Source: Limnoperna fortunei
Taxonomy: Eukaryota; Mollusca; Bivalvia; Mytilida; Modiolidae
NCBI GenBank assembly: GCA_944474755.1
Contig: OX104116.1
Span: forward strand, 7,939,547-8,003,546
Direction of reading: 5' to 3'
DNA: 64,000 nt
Shown: positions 34,887-46,875 of the stretch, piece by piece
Numbering within the stretch: position 1 is the first letter of the stretch
Layout of the letters: each line of letters starts with the position of its first letter
The notes under the pieces: model-generated
What the model was told of the DNA's origin: nothing
The model's input: only the letters and a program-made list of their open reading frames with translations
Databases searched by the model: none
Position numbers and translations under genes: made by a program

Positions 34887-37055
34887 TGGTAAGAAATACA
34901 TTGTTTATATGAAAGCAAAAATTACAAAATGTAATAACATATACATAATAAAGAAATATATATGATAAAGAAATATAGGCCGAGGCCTTTTCGCGGTTTA
35001 TTGGCGTAAACCGAGCCAAAGTCGTCTATACCCTATGATCAAACCAGCACTTGAATACAATCCGGAGAGTGTATCAGCATAATGCAGCTTTTGAAACATA
35101 ATTGCTGCAGAACTCTGTCATTGTGCTGGGTCTGTTTCACACGTTTCTGTCCCCATTCAATTAGAGTCCCCTGTTCGTTTGGATTTTGGATAGTCATGTC
35201 ACAGGACGCTATCATTTTTAGAACCTTTTCCAAAGTATCCATGGTCCCCACAGGGTAAGATAATATTCCCCACCTGTTTTGGTAGTTTTATATTATATTT
35301 GTATTGATGTGAAAGCCTTTTTTGTATGAAAAGAAGTGTTCGTACGACTTTATACACATGTATTAGAGTGTGACCTGTGTTAATTATTTGTTGTCATTTA
35401 AAATACTTAGAATATGCTGAGATAAAGCATAAAGGTGCCCCTTTAGTATTCCTTTATTACTAAATATGAAATGTGTTATTATTTAGAGTTTTCGTATTGT
35501 CAGTGATTTTTAAATGATAACACCAGCTCTATAATTTTTTGTATTTGTTTAAGCATTAGAAATTTCTATTCGTGTTTTATTTTTGATACTTTCTAATAAC
35601 AGAAGTTTTGAATCCATAAGCATTTTGCAGACTATCTATTTTGAGTAAAAAATTTGTAAATATTATCCTTTAGTTTAGACTTTAGGCCTCAAATTTGGCA
35701 GGATTATCTTGTTACTCACCTGAATTTTTGCTCCCATTATTTGTTTTATTTTTCCTATGATTATTTCTGTGCATAAAGTTTTGTAATTTTGTTATTTTAA
35801 TATGCCTAGGCACTTTAATGTGTATTTAGAATATTTGAGGTGTAATTAAGGCAGCTTATTTACACTTAGGCTAAGTTCAGTTACTCAGTACATTGTAGAT
35901 TAGGTTTTGACTCAGTACCCTGGTACATTCATTACATTTAGGCTAGGTCTTGACCTAGTACATGCGCATTTATTCCACTCTCATATTGATGTAACAGTTA
36001 TAGTAATATTAGTTATATTAGGTCTGAGAACAACACAACGAGTTACCAGATACCAATTTTGTCATTTATAAACATTACAAAAGTAGTATTTGTTCGTGAT
36101 TTAGGTATATTTTATTATATATATGGTTGACATTTGTGCACTTATACTTAGGCAAATTTATTTTGTACTTTCAGTTTTCTACCTTCACCTGTGAAGTGTG
36201 TAGTGACCAATAAAGTTATCACGAAATAGAGTATTGTTTTATTACAGCCATTACAGTCATCATGACGTTGAGTGAATTCTGTATATATCCCTAAACAGTA
36301 AAAAGATAATACTTTTAAAAATGTCATTAAACATTATTAAAAAATGAGCAAATATCGAAGCTACATATCAACTGAAAAACATGAGAAAATAAACCTATAA
36401 TCCTGGAACGGACTTTAGAACTTCGAGTTCATAAACTCTTTCCGCTATCCATTTAATTTTAATAACCTAAACTAAGTGATCATACAAGAGACTGTCACTC
36501 AGTGATTCCATATACTACAAATCGCATGTAAAATGTAAGTCAATTTATCGTATTTAACGTATATATACGTTGTATTACTTTGGGAATAAAGTATTATTAT
36601 TATTTGAGTATATTTAACATAATTGATTACAAGGGGTAATTAAATGCTGGCAAACCATGATTAAACCGGACAAACAAATTAGTATTTTTATGGAGGTATT
36701 GCAACCCTTTTGTATTGACCAATTAAAAATGAGATTTTTCAACTTTTAGTGAGAGGGAATCCGCTGTATTATTCAGCATCTACCTGGCAAAACAGATCAT
36801 TGCAGCACCGTTGTTTTAGCCTATTAGTTATTATAACAGAAATTTGTAAAAAGTGCATTTCGACATATATGTTGCAATTTTACGGGATAAAGAACAATTC
36901 CAGATAAATAAATTGAAAAAAAAAATAAGAAGAAGGATAATGCTTTTTAAAAGCTTGGGAACCATCCTTACCCTCAGTGACGAAGTTCGAGGGATTCATG
37001 AAAGTTTCCTTTTTTATTAGACAAAATCACTCCAAATTCAGAAATATTTCAGAAA
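34887..37055. other. Intergenic; no 5' LTR found for the next element
   Basis: AT-rich, with a small inverted repeat CGGTTTATTGGCGTAAACCG at about 34995. Repeated words such as GACTCAGTAC and GACCTAGTAC occur near 35880-35960. An AATAAAG-type signal lies at about 36212. I looked here for a 5' LTR of the Ty3 element and could not identify one. Confidence 0.4.
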
Positions 37056-37665
37056 ATGTTTAGTTTCATTATTTTCTTCAAAAACTATTCTTTCAAATTT
37101 AAAGCCCAGAAAGTAAAAACAAAATATTGTCCGAAATATGCGAAGACATACAGGTTGGAAGATATTTTACAGAAAGCTATCCAGACAGACAAAGTAAATA
37201 GATCAGAAACTGACAAAACGCTACATGACATATTGTGGAAGGGGCTGCGACCAGATGTTAAAGCCATAAGTCATTATGAAAAGAAGTATACAACTTTTGA
37301 CTCTTTACGAGCTGCTTTACGGAGAATTGAGAAAGATAACAACCTAGATAAACTTACTCTAAAGCTAACATGAGGTACATCGAAGAAGGCAGTTGTAAGG
37401 AAGGAAGAACATAATTTTGAGAAAGAGGAAGATGAAGAAGAAACAGATGTTAAAGTAATGTTGAAAGCTTTAACAAGAAGATTGGATAAATTAGAAATAG
37501 AAAGTGGAATACAGCAAAAAGAGACTTCATAAAGTCAGTTTAACTCATCTGGAAGAAATAGAGGAGGAGGTTACTATGGTAATAGAAACAATGGAAGAGG
37601 TAAGTATAGAGGTAATTTCAGAGGAAATCAACAGAGTCAAACAGATAATAGCAATTTTAATAGAT
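37056..37665 (+). pseudogene. Ty3-type gag remnant with Arg/Gly-rich nucleocapsid
   Basis: One frame runs through two stops (TGA at about 37371, TAA at about 37530). The capsid-like first part has KTLHDILWKGLRPDVK and a helical region typical of retrotransposon Gag. Next is an acidic linker, and then an Arg/Gly/Asn-rich stretch (GRNRGGGYYGNRNNGRGKYR) that resembles a nucleocapsid without a zinc knuckle. The N-terminus of the open frame is not Gag-like and probably derives from flanking DNA. Confidence 0.7.
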
Positions 37666-38370
37666 GGAATAGTGGCTCATGATGGCAAACACAAGATCGC
37701 CGACCGATGGGAGGATGAGGTTTATGTCGTCATGAACCAACCGAATGAAGATGTACCTGTGTATGTTGTGCAAAAAGAATCCGGAGAGGGCCGAAGACGA
37801 ACTCTTCATAGGAATCTGCTTCTGCCAATTAGAAACATCAACAGGACACCAGCATTACAGTATCCAGTTCCCGCTCCACGACGTCCAGTTCCAGCTCCTA
37901 GACGTGCATGTCCAGTCCCAACGCCAAGAACCAGATCAAGAAAAAAGCCAGAATCTTTACCTGAACCAATGAGTGATAATGAAGTATTTATTCCTGTAAG
38001 GGTAAGGTATGATACATTACCTGATCATACTACTGAATCTTTTCAGGAAGGATCTCAAATTGATAGAGAATCTATTGGGAACGCCCACTCTGCTATAAAT
38101 GGTAATAATGGAGATGATTTTAATAGTAATACCACAGAAGGAAGCGCTTCCAGAGTTGACGAGGCAAGGCAGGTGTCAGCACAGCAGGACACAGCTGAGC
38201 AGCAAGATACACCAGTCACCTCAGACCCTAGACTCGGACGGTCATCACATGTCAGAAAAGAGCCAGAGTGGATGCGTTCAGGGGATTTCGTTAATATGGC
38301 AGTTTCCCCTGTAAAACAGTCATGGAAACAGAAGGCAACATTTATAACAAGTTTAATTGACGAAGGTTGA
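37666..38370 (+). pseudogene. Ty3 pol C-terminus fused to gag by internal deletion
   Basis: DGKHKIADRWEDEVYVV and RTLHRNLLLPI are hallmarks of the end of Ty3 integrase (the GPY/F-type region). They are followed by a Pro/Arg-rich repeat (PVPAPRR) and a long low-complexity tail ending at 38370. It follows the gag nucleocapsid directly, in another frame. Protease, RT, RNase H and the integrase core, normally some 3 kb, are absent, so this is a deletion derivative. The junction lies at about 37650-37668. Confidence 0.8.
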
Positions 38371-38544
38371 TTTTTAGGCTTGGAAAAACAGACAGGCGAG
38401 TCAATTTTAGCAGTCATAACAAAAGATTAATGTACATGTGTATTTATTTATTGTTTTTTTAATTTTAGGTCTATTTTTACAGCAAGTACCCTTTGTATTT
38501 ACGAAATCCAGTTCAGAGGAATGACGAGGTCGTCATTTTGTATC

Positions 38545-38664
38545 GAGGTGGGGGGAGGGGGTTGTAGTCCGAGAATCCTCTGCCGTCCAAAGCTTTTTTT
38601 TTGCGTGGGACAAAAAAAATGCGTTGGACGGCAGAGGATTCTCGGACTAGGGGGGTTGTAGTAG
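38545..38664 (+). other. Ty3 polypurine tract and LTR boundary, split by a MITE
   Basis: GGTGGGGGGAGGGGG at 38547-38561 is a strong polypurine tract. After removal of the MITE the sequence continues TTGTAGTAGAGTC, so the 3' LTR probably starts with TGTAG at about 38657. The LTR end is not defined. Confidence 0.6.
38565..38649. mobile_element. 85-bp MITE with 26-bp perfect TIR
   Basis: TAGTCCGAGAATCCTCTGCC at 38565 and its reverse complement ending at 38649 are part of a perfect 26-bp inverted repeat around a 33-base loop. The flanks are AGGGGGTTG (38556-38564) and GGGGGGTTG (38650-38658), a 9-bp duplication with one difference. Terminal TAGTC and the duplication length match the larger MITE at 377-786. 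Confidence 0.85.
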
Positions 38665-39713
38665 AGTCATATTTGATTGTAGAAACAAATATGATATGAT
38701 TATATTTTAAATAACTAATATTTTCTTAACAGAACTACAGACATTGATATTGACGTTTACATATTGACAAATACTACTTTCTGATTTCCCTTGGTTGAGC
38801 CTCAATTTTGATGGTCAGTTTTGGAGGGAAATTCTATAGTTTTGATTGGTCGATTTCAGGTTCATGTGTTTTCTTTGTCTGTTTGTAATATTGTGGTCAG
38901 TTTTTGGTCAACTTGAATACTGAAGAAGACATATTGTCTTGGTTGACATTTTTCCAGTATTTATTTGCCTGCCTTGTAATTTCTATTGATACTTGTGTTT
39001 AGGACAATATTTTATAGTCAGGTCAGTTATTTTCCTTACTAATAAGAAACCTTAATTACTTAATTATTCTTACATTAATTATTTGGGTAATGTTCTGGAA
39101 AGAAGAGATGGTATGAGTGTGTAAAATAACATAAAAAATAATACAAAAGTAATACTGATAAACATAATTAACTTTATAACTTATGTAAACTGAATATTAA
39201 AGTTGAAATAACCACAAGCAAGTTTGAAGAGTGTATCGAGATAAAATGTTAAAAGTTCTGTAGTATTGATATATACTTGATTTTACTAAATTGTACACTG
39301 TATATTGATAATCCTTAAAAATAGACTTATAAGTGGTAATTTTATTTTTGTACAGATTAATATTTAAGAGCTTACTGAGGTTCTGAGGACACACAAACAC
39401 ATACAACCTTTGTACCACATACAGGGTAAAATTTGTGTTCTTTATGTTATGTACATGTTTAAATTCGTTTAAATGTGTTGTAGCGTAGTTGTGATGTTAT
39501 TCTATTTTAAAATGTTCACTGCTATAAATGTTTTAACTATTTTACACATGTGAATCAAGTACTTTCGATTCACTTTCAGGTCACAACCCTGAGGCATCCA
39601 AGGGAAATAAAGACAATCACAACTACGTGGGCGCCATTGTTTCAGCCTTCATTTCAGGCGTAGAAATAAATAAGGTTGTAGTTGTTTCTTTGCGTAACAC
39701 CTTTGCTAAAAGA
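38665..39713. other. Probable 3' LTR and intergenic DNA
   Basis: No gene recognised. Part of this stretch should be the 3' LTR of the Ty3 remnant, but with no partner LTR it cannot be delimited. GGGAAATAAAGACAATC at about 39602 could be a polyadenylation region. Confidence 0.35.
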
Positions 39714-40985
39714 TTAGTTAAATATTCTGGAACATTCTCGTGAACAATATTGTAAAAAAAACAAAGTATTTTTCAGAAAATTTTTCTCCGTCAGTTCGTT
39801 ATAGATAGGTGCAATGCTAGTATAAGAGGTCAGTCCAATAACTATGCATCCCACTTCTAGTTTTTCCAATTTTGTATTCGGTGTTTGTAAAGCTATCCCA
39901 CACTTTGCAAGCATATTTTAAACAGTAGGCGAATGAATTTTAAGTATTTTTTCTTTAAAAAAGGTCTAGATAGCTTAAATTTTAGTTTTCTAAATACTGC
40001 TATTTGCTTTGCAATTATTCAACAATCTTATCTACATGTGATGTCCAATCTGAACTAAGTATGACACAAGGACGCATGGTATCAACTGTAATATTATCAA
40101 ATTTAAGAGACTGTTCTTCGTGCACATTTTAGTTCCGAAAAAAATTATTTCTGCATCAATAGGATTAAGTTTTACTAGCGTTTCTGCTGAATGTCATTTA
40201 AATCGTACAATCTCTGACCGAGTGATGTATCATCCGTAAATAATCTGCATAGACCAGGATATCATCAGCAATATCATTTATAATGATAAGAAAGAGCAGA
40301 AGACCCGTATCGAACCTTAAGGAAAACTCCATTTTTAGTCCTTTAAACACAACTTTCTGCTCTCTGTTGGTTAAATTACTTTAAAGCTAGGGTAATATAT
40401 TCCTTTAATTTTATTACCTGTCTAGTTTAAGTTATAATCCCCTTATATCCAAATGCATTACTCGCACAAAATTAAACAAATTAGTTCCCGAATGTCGGTC
40501 TTAAATGTTCTGAGAGAAAACGTTCGCCAGTTTCCAATATGTTAGGAACTTACGATAACTTAAGGATCTTTTACATAATAAACCAGCATGTTTGAGTCTT
40601 CCATTACTAATTTACTAAAGGTCAAGTCTTAAAAGGCTAGTAGTGAAATAGCGTCATTGAGATCTTCTCATTTACAAAACGTCAGTCCAGTTGTTTGGTC
40701 CACGATTATCAAACTCGGGTAGTCTTATATGTTAGTGTTGAAAGTCAGAAATAGATCTAAAATATGTATTAAGCATATTTTAGCATAAACATTTGTCTGT
40801 ATTGTCAATTACTGTGTCAGTATCGGCAGTGGTCTATCACTTTTAAAAGTAGTTTCACTGCTTTCCAGTACTGCTTGTGCTTGTCATTAGAGTGATAAAT
40901 GTGTCCCTGAATTTCATCTCAGCTATCTTTTTCATATTATTTACATTGTTTGTCTTCACTTCGTTAGTCATGTCTCGTTTTTCTC
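39714..40985 (-). pseudogene. LINE remnant (linker, RT, thumb)
   Basis: Minus-strand pieces in several frames appear in LINE order: NDKHKQYWKAVKLLLK (about 40850) from the endonuclease-RT linker, LLFLIIINDIADD (about 40270), RLFTDDTSLGQRLYDLND (about 40210; an FTDD catalytic box), IDAEIIFF (about 40150), and KLEKLEVGCIVIGLTSYTS (about 39810), a thumb segment. Many stops and frameshifts make it one of the oldest LINE copies here. A SINE abuts it at 40995. Confidence 0.75.
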
Positions 40986-40994
40986 AAAAAAGTA

Positions 40995-41176
40995 TGCACT
41001 GCAGGCAGGGTGTACTCGACTCCAATCTTAATTGACAAGGATTGCCAGTTTTCCTATCGCAGGTCCGGGGTTTTCTCCGGGTACTCCGGCTTCCTCCCCC
41101 AATAAAAACTTGACGCCATGATATAGCTGAAAAATTGCTGAAAGTGGCGTTAAAACACCATCAAACAAACAAACAA
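40995..41176 (+). repeat. SINE copy, lacking the tRNA head
   Basis: Plus-orientation copy: GCAGGCAGGGTGTACTCGAC, GGATTGCCAGTTTTCC, CTCCGGCTTCCTCCCC, TGACGCCATGATATAGC, GGCGTTAAAACACC and the tail CAAACAAACAAACAAAA. It starts downstream of the B box. Confidence 0.9.
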
Positions 41177-42681
41177 AAAAGTATGTCTGTCTTTTCCGGA
41201 TTCTGATTTCAAGGCTTCGAGAAAAACCGATTAAGTGATGATTTCTAGAATCACGTGCTTTACCTTTGGTTGTTGGTAGGGTGCTCGCGTCATCTTCTGT
41301 CTTCCTCTTTCGAGGCATTATTTTTAGATTACACAAGATTCGTTTTCTTTCACGTCTTAATAATAATTTAAATGAATTGTTTAATTTGAAGCTTTGTACC
41401 TTTACTAAAACGTTAAGCATACTTATGTATAATTAGTAATGTACTCATAACTATACGTATACAATGACATCGTAACCATTACTTACGCTGTTATAATAAG
41501 AAGTAAATTAATCGTAAACTAAACGTAACAAATCGTAAAAGGAATTATTTAAGAGACCATTACGGATTGTTGCGAGTAATTCACGTGTTGTGCCACTGGT
41601 TAACGATACCTACGGATTGTTACAAGTTATTTTGTAACTCGTGCAAGAACCACAAGACACTTTTTTTCGACATGTCAAAAATTGCATCTACTTTCACGGA
41701 TCCCCATGAATGTCTGCGATTTGTGACGAGTTATTTACGAATGCCAACGAGTAATGTACGGATGGTTGTAATTGTCTACAGGCTGGCAATCCGTATCGAC
41801 TGGTAAGGAAAATCCGTGTATGTAAAGCGGTTAGTAATGACAAATAACATGTATTAGATAGAAGCATAAACAATATACGTTAAAAATCAGCTTAAACTGA
41901 AGATCACCACAAACATCCATAATAACTGGTAGGTGAGTCCAGGTGCTCCCGAATGGTACAAACTGAATTAAATCATCATCCTGAAATCCACTAAAAGTCC
42001 AGGTGTGAAAGATTATAATCTGAATTCAATGACAATCACCAACCCCACTAAAACCGGCGGAGGGGGTGAGGTGATTTCGGAAATTCCGAAAGGGTATAAT
42101 CTGGACTACAGGATCAGCGTTTTGTTGGCACTCATTACGAAAACAATACAGAGTGAACAAATATTTATTTCCGCAGCCTAATTATTAAACAAATAGTTCT
42201 TTTATGCTCAAAAGTTTAAAATTATAAAAGCTGACTAATTATAGAGACAATAAAATGCATAAAACCACTCTCTCAATAACGACTGACGAATATTTAAATT
42301 CATAACATACACACATACAAAACAAAATAAAAAATGTGTTGCACTTTTTACAGATGAAGTAAATTGAAAAAAAAAATACAAATAAATGCTGTATCTTTCA
42401 TGATGTCCATTTGGTATAATTCAGCCATTAGCTTCCTTTTCTGGTTATTAGTCTCCGTCCCAATACGATTCAGTCTTCTATGGTGTATTCTGTGTGTTCA
42501 GAAACAAATTTTAGTGTAAATACTAAATTCTCGTTGTTTTTAAATAATATATAATTCAATGAATTGCAGATAAACATGACATCTTCAAAGTCGTAAAGGG
42601 TTTTGAGTCCACTTTCCGTTGACTTGGGAGGATGCTAGAATACTGGATTCGAAGGAAAACAACTATAGACGTTGACATTTA
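41177..42681. other. Intergenic, nothing certain
   Basis: On the minus strand at about 41318 an ATG begins MPRKRKTEDDASTLPTTK followed by a GTAAAG donor-like site; this might be a small first exon, but nothing else supports it. The plus-strand frame 41567-41806 is unrecognised. Confidence 0.3.
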
Positions 42682-44176
42682 CTCACTCAAAAAAAAACGC
42701 AACATAGGATACATTTTTTCAAATCATTTTTTTGCGGACAAATAACCTATAAATATTCAAATATATATACACAACATCATAATTACACCTTAATTAAATG
42801 TTTCCAGGTGAAGCATTTAAGTTCATCCACACGTGAACGACTGTGGTCAAATTCTGAAACACACTATGATTTACGGATTGCTAAAGACATCGTCGAGTTT
42901 CACGTGCAAATCATGGGTATTTTTTTAACTCAGACAATCGGTATAAAACCCCGCTATTTCTTTTCTTGACTGTATTAGTAAAATAAAATTCTGATGAGGT
43001 GACGCTATGCCAAGGTTAGATGCTGCTACCCGGAATATCACTATTTATCGAATCTAGACCGGGGAATCACAGAATGTTGTTGCCAGAACGTACAATGTTC
43101 ATTGTAGCACAATTACACGCCTTTGGAGATGTGACCAGCAGCCTAGTACTATGACAGACCGACTACGTTCAGAGCGTCCGCGTGTTACTACTCGGGCGAA
43201 GGATCATTACATTAGATTTTTCAATATACGGAACAGAACAATTGCTGCAACACAAACAGCTGTAAACGTCCCTGGGTTGCGCCGTATATCACCACAGACA
43301 GTACGCAATCGGTTACGCTCTCATGGATTGCGGGCAAAAAGTCCTTAAATAGGAGCAACACTGAGACGCCAACGCCGCCGAGCAGGGTTAGATGGTGTAC
43401 TGCCGTTCGTGTATAGAATTTACAGAACTGGACAAGAGTGTGGTTCAGCGATGAGTCACGTTTTCAGCTTGAAAGCGAAATGGTCGCATACGAGTGTACA
43501 GGCGCCGAAATAAACGTTTTGCGCAAAACTGTGTTTTAGAAGACAATTTTGGCGGATGCATTCTTATGATGTGGGTCGCTATCTCTTACGCCAGGAATAC
43601 ACAGCCGATACATATCCAAGGCAATCTTAACGCTGTTAGGTATAGAGACAAAATTATACGATCGCATTTATTGCCCGTAATTGACATTCAAAGAGATATT
43701 TTTCAACACGACAATGCACTACCGCATACAGCACGTGTAACAGTAGATTTTTTAGAGCAACAGAATGTCAAAGTGATCCGTTGGCCATCACAATCTCCGG
43801 ATCTTAACCCAGTTAAACAATTGTGGGATGAACTGGATCGGCGCGTGCGCCAACTACAACCACCGCCGCAAAATCTGCACAAATAAGAGCAGGCACTTAA
43901 GTATTAGTGATAAAGAATGCCGCGTGTTCGTACTCAACGTGTAGGAAGAGTAAGGGCTGTGTTACAAGCAAATGGTGGGCACAACAGATACTGACATTTT
44001 TGCGTGATCTATTGACAATATGCGACAAAGTGGTATATTCCATGGTAAAAGAACTCATAAACAAGAAGTATGCCAATTTTTACATTTCTGTATCAATTAT
44101 TTATATGATAAATTGTTAAAATAATATATGAAGTAAAATTCTCATTTTTTGTATGATGCGATTCTTTTTGAGTGAG
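42682..44176 (+). mobile_element. Tc1-like DNA transposon, inactive
   Basis: Ends CTCACTCAAAAA...TTTTTGAGTGAG form imperfect inverted repeats of about 26 bp, flanked by TA at 42680-42681 and 44177-44178, the target duplication of Tc1/mariner elements. The 1.5-kb size and a single transposase remnant fit the superfamily. Confidence 0.95.
43007..43993 (+). pseudogene. Tc1-like transposase, decayed, DDE Glu changed
   Basis: The gene starts with ATG at 43007 (MPRLDAATRN) and ends near 43993. The N-terminal helix-turn-helix region reads through a TAG (about 43057) into MTDRLRSERPRVTT and RRISPQTVRNRLRSHGL. The catalytic parts follow: VWFSDESRFQLE (first Asp, about 43440), FQHDNALPHTA (second Asp, about 43705) and SPDLNPVKQLWDELDRRV. 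In the last motif the expected catalytic Glu is Lys (AAA at 43815-43817), one G-to-A change. Other damage: a stop at 43346, frameshifts near 43390 and 43480, and a stop near 43884. The enzyme would cut and rejoin DNA at the TIRs; this copy cannot. Confidence 0.9.
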
Positions 44177-44178
44177 TA

Positions 44179-44861
44179 TATATACTGTATACAGGAGCCA
44201 TGTCAACGCAGGTAAAATGTGGTCTGTTCAGATGTTATATAATTGACTATCATCCTGGAACATAACTTGTATCTATGAAATATATTTTTTATTTCCTTTG
44301 AAAAAAAAATGCAAAAATTATACTTTTACTTCGGTCATAATCTTTACATGAAAGTTGTGAAAATTTACTTTAATTTTACTTTTTTTTTCGAATAATTACT
44401 TTTAATTTGTTTTTAAATATTTACTACAGATTGTCTATGGATGGTCTATAAACAATCCTTGGTATAATTATCCTAAGATAGTTTCGTTGAACATCCTAAG
44501 ATCTGACGAGTACCTAAGATCACCTTAAGTATTATTATAAGACCTATCTTCGAACATCTTAAAAACCACGCGTTAGACATGTCTTATTTTAACGCTATTT
44601 TAAAAATTGTTATTTCTGATCTCACTTTTTATGTAAATAAAAACGTTCCGTGTTTTCCATCATTAAATAAAATAAGCATTACACCTAATTAAATAGGTCC
44701 ACAATGGCAAGTATACTATTTGAAACACAAGAAACACAATGCTCGGCGTATTGAATTATTGTTTACTGTTGTATAATTCTAATTATCGTTTTCATTTTTT
44801 TATATTTAAAGATTGTATATACTATCCTACAAATGACAGCTGCTTTTGGTTACTCTCAAAT
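44179..44861. other. Intergenic, nothing recognised
   Basis: AT-rich; no supported gene or repeat boundary. Confidence 0.4.
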
Positions 44862-45071
44862 ATAAAGTTTATTTCATTATGTAGAGTACATAAGCTTCCT
44901 GTAGAGCATACACAAAGGCAATAGGTGTCGTGAATATAAATTTCATTATGTAGAGTACATAAGCTTTCTGTAGAGCATACACAAGGGCAATAGGGGTCGT
45001 GAATATAAATTTCATTATGTAGAGTACATAAGCTTTCTGTAGAGCATACACAAGGGCAATAGGTGTCGTGA
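44862..45071. repeat. 69-bp tandem repeat, three copies, open frame
   Basis: Copies share ATTATGTAGAGTACATAAGC at 44876, 44945 and 45014. The period is 23 codons, so frames stay open; on the minus strand each unit reads CPCVCSTESLCTLHNEIYIH or a variant, with four Cys per unit. No start context, splice sites or domain support a gene. Confidence 0.9.
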
Positions 45072-45453
45072 GTTTTATTTATCACAAATTAATGGGAAAA
45101 AAGCTCAGTGTTGCCGTCTATACATGGTATAGTGGATCTTTAGAGAACGTTTGCGTAGCTTATTAGAGTGTTGCTGCTTTCTTCCTGACGATTCTGTCAT
45201 CTACTTCATACATAAATAAAACATCCATTACATTATGATGTGAAACTACTTCTTCACTTATCTCGACCCATGAGTTTACCGTGTTATTCTCCTCCATGAA
45301 TTCGAAATTGACTGCTATTCTGGCAAATTGTGACGTCTTATGGCCGCTATAGCGACTATTCTCGAATGAGAGGCTTTCGCTCTACGATTATCCATTCAAG
45401 CAACGAATCAAGCTCGTTCCTTTCGTCAAAGGGACATCGGAGTGTCTTTTTGT
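45072..45453. other. Intergenic, nothing recognised
   Basis: No supported feature. Confidence 0.4.
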
Positions 45454-45690
45454 TTTGATTTTTGTTAAACGTTGTTTTATGCCACTTTCAGCAATTTTTC
45501 AGCTACATGTATATCATCGCGTATAACTTGTTTGATAGAGAATCCGGAGTTATCAGTCATCACGCCGACTTTCTAAAGGACATCTGACGATCCCTTGTCA
45601 TGCCAAAAACTTTACGCTTTTACTCGCAACCTCAGTGCTCACATGCCGGTGATTTAAAAAATCGACTTACCTATCAGCCATTGGCTTCTT
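45454..45690 (-). repeat. Old SINE copy, near full length
   Basis: TGCCACTTTCAGCAATTTTT and AGCTAC...ATATCATCGCG at the left correspond to the SINE core. The right end, CGACTTACCTATCAGCCATT, corresponds to the A-box region. The middle is much changed, so this is an old copy. Confidence 0.65.
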
Positions 45691-46090
45691 TCGTTTTGAA
45701 ATAACTTTTATATGTTGCTGTAATTTTGTAATGTTACTGTATTATTACCATGTTCCTCGAACTCACAATGATTTATGTCCTTAACAACGTCACTTGTAAA
45801 CGACTGTAGAAAAATATGACGTTTCTCGAAGACATTATACACGTATAGCCTTTTTAAGAGGTGGACATCTAGAATTGTCAACTTGCGTGATTTCGATCAT
45901 GTGATTTCGAGGGTGTCAATAGTATTGTCTCTCCGTTTCCGGTTCGGTTTCGAGGTTCTCACTCTCTTCAAATGAAACTTTAGTTCACATGTTTGGAAAA
46001 TTTATCTCAACAGTAAATGATCTGAAGGTATCGAACTAGGCATAGCAGATTAACTTTAAACTATTCATTCATCTTATCATTTTTTTTAAT
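45691..46090. other. Intergenic, nothing recognised
   Basis: No supported feature. Confidence 0.4.
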
Positions 46091-46315
46091 TATTGCCCAT
46101 TAGTATGACATTTGTGTGGTGAAGCCAACACCAAAACGTTTAAAAAAAAGTACATATAAACAGTTATTGCCCATTAGTATGACATTTGTGTGGTGAAGCC
46201 AACACCAAAACGTTTAAAAAAAGTACATATAAACAGTTATTGCCCATTAGTATGACATTTGTGTGGTGAAGCCAACACCAAAAAGTTTTTAAAAAAGTAC
46301 ATATAAACAGTTATT
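46091..46315. repeat. 74-bp tandem repeat, three copies
   Basis: Copies at 46091, 46165 and 46238 share ATTGCCCATTAGTATGACAT and CCAACACCAAAA. They are nearly identical apart from A-run length, so the array is young or homogenised. Confidence 0.95.
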
Positions 46316-46710
46316 GGACAGATCAAATCTACCTTCATTCAGAATAAGAAGACTCTTATCTTTAGCTAAACAGGCTTACAAAATTTAAATGGAACTCGAC
46401 TCTTTATCTTTGTGATCTTCATAATATTAAGAAATCAAAATTCTTTCAGATACAAAAACACTAGAACAACTACACAATTTGGATTTCACACCTTTAGCTA
46501 TGCTGCATTTAAATTATGGATTTAAATTCTATGTGTTAGAATGTGTTTTATATGATTTTTAGTGCTTTTATGCTGTTTCTTATTTCTTATTTTCTTTTGC
46601 TGTGCTTTTATTTGCTAAAGAATCGTGTACTTAATGTATGTCTAAAGAGCTTATATTTATTGTGACATTAATTCTGATTTTAAATAAATATTACTTGACT
46701 TTACACCGTT
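46316..46710 (+). pseudogene. Possible LINE C-terminal and 3' end remnant
   Basis: A short readable piece, RTTTQFGFHTFSYAAFKLW (about 46465-46520), resembles the 'TRTTTxFGxxTFSYAxxxLWN' segment found near the end of LINE ORF2 proteins. The following region is T-rich and ends AAATAAATATTACTTGAC at about 46700, like a 3' end. Evidence is thin. Confidence 0.4.
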
Positions 46711-46875
46711 TGCATTCTTTAATGCAGAAAGCGCCACAATATGTCGACGTCAGTAACTGGATGAAAAATTTAGAAATTGTTTTTTAACGTACTGTTTTCT
46801 TGAACTCTATACAATGACTATTTGACTTGTGGCTTTTTAACGAGTTAAGATGTCTGTTTTAGTTTTCTTACCTTT

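Noticed and set aside
35880..36300. 5' LTR of the Ty3 remnant
   Set aside because: No sequence shared with the presumed 3' LTR start TGTAGTAGAG could be found here.
41300..41330. First exon starting MPRKRKTEDDASTL with a GTAAAG donor
   Set aside because: Short, no partner exon, and the extended frame runs into a SINE.
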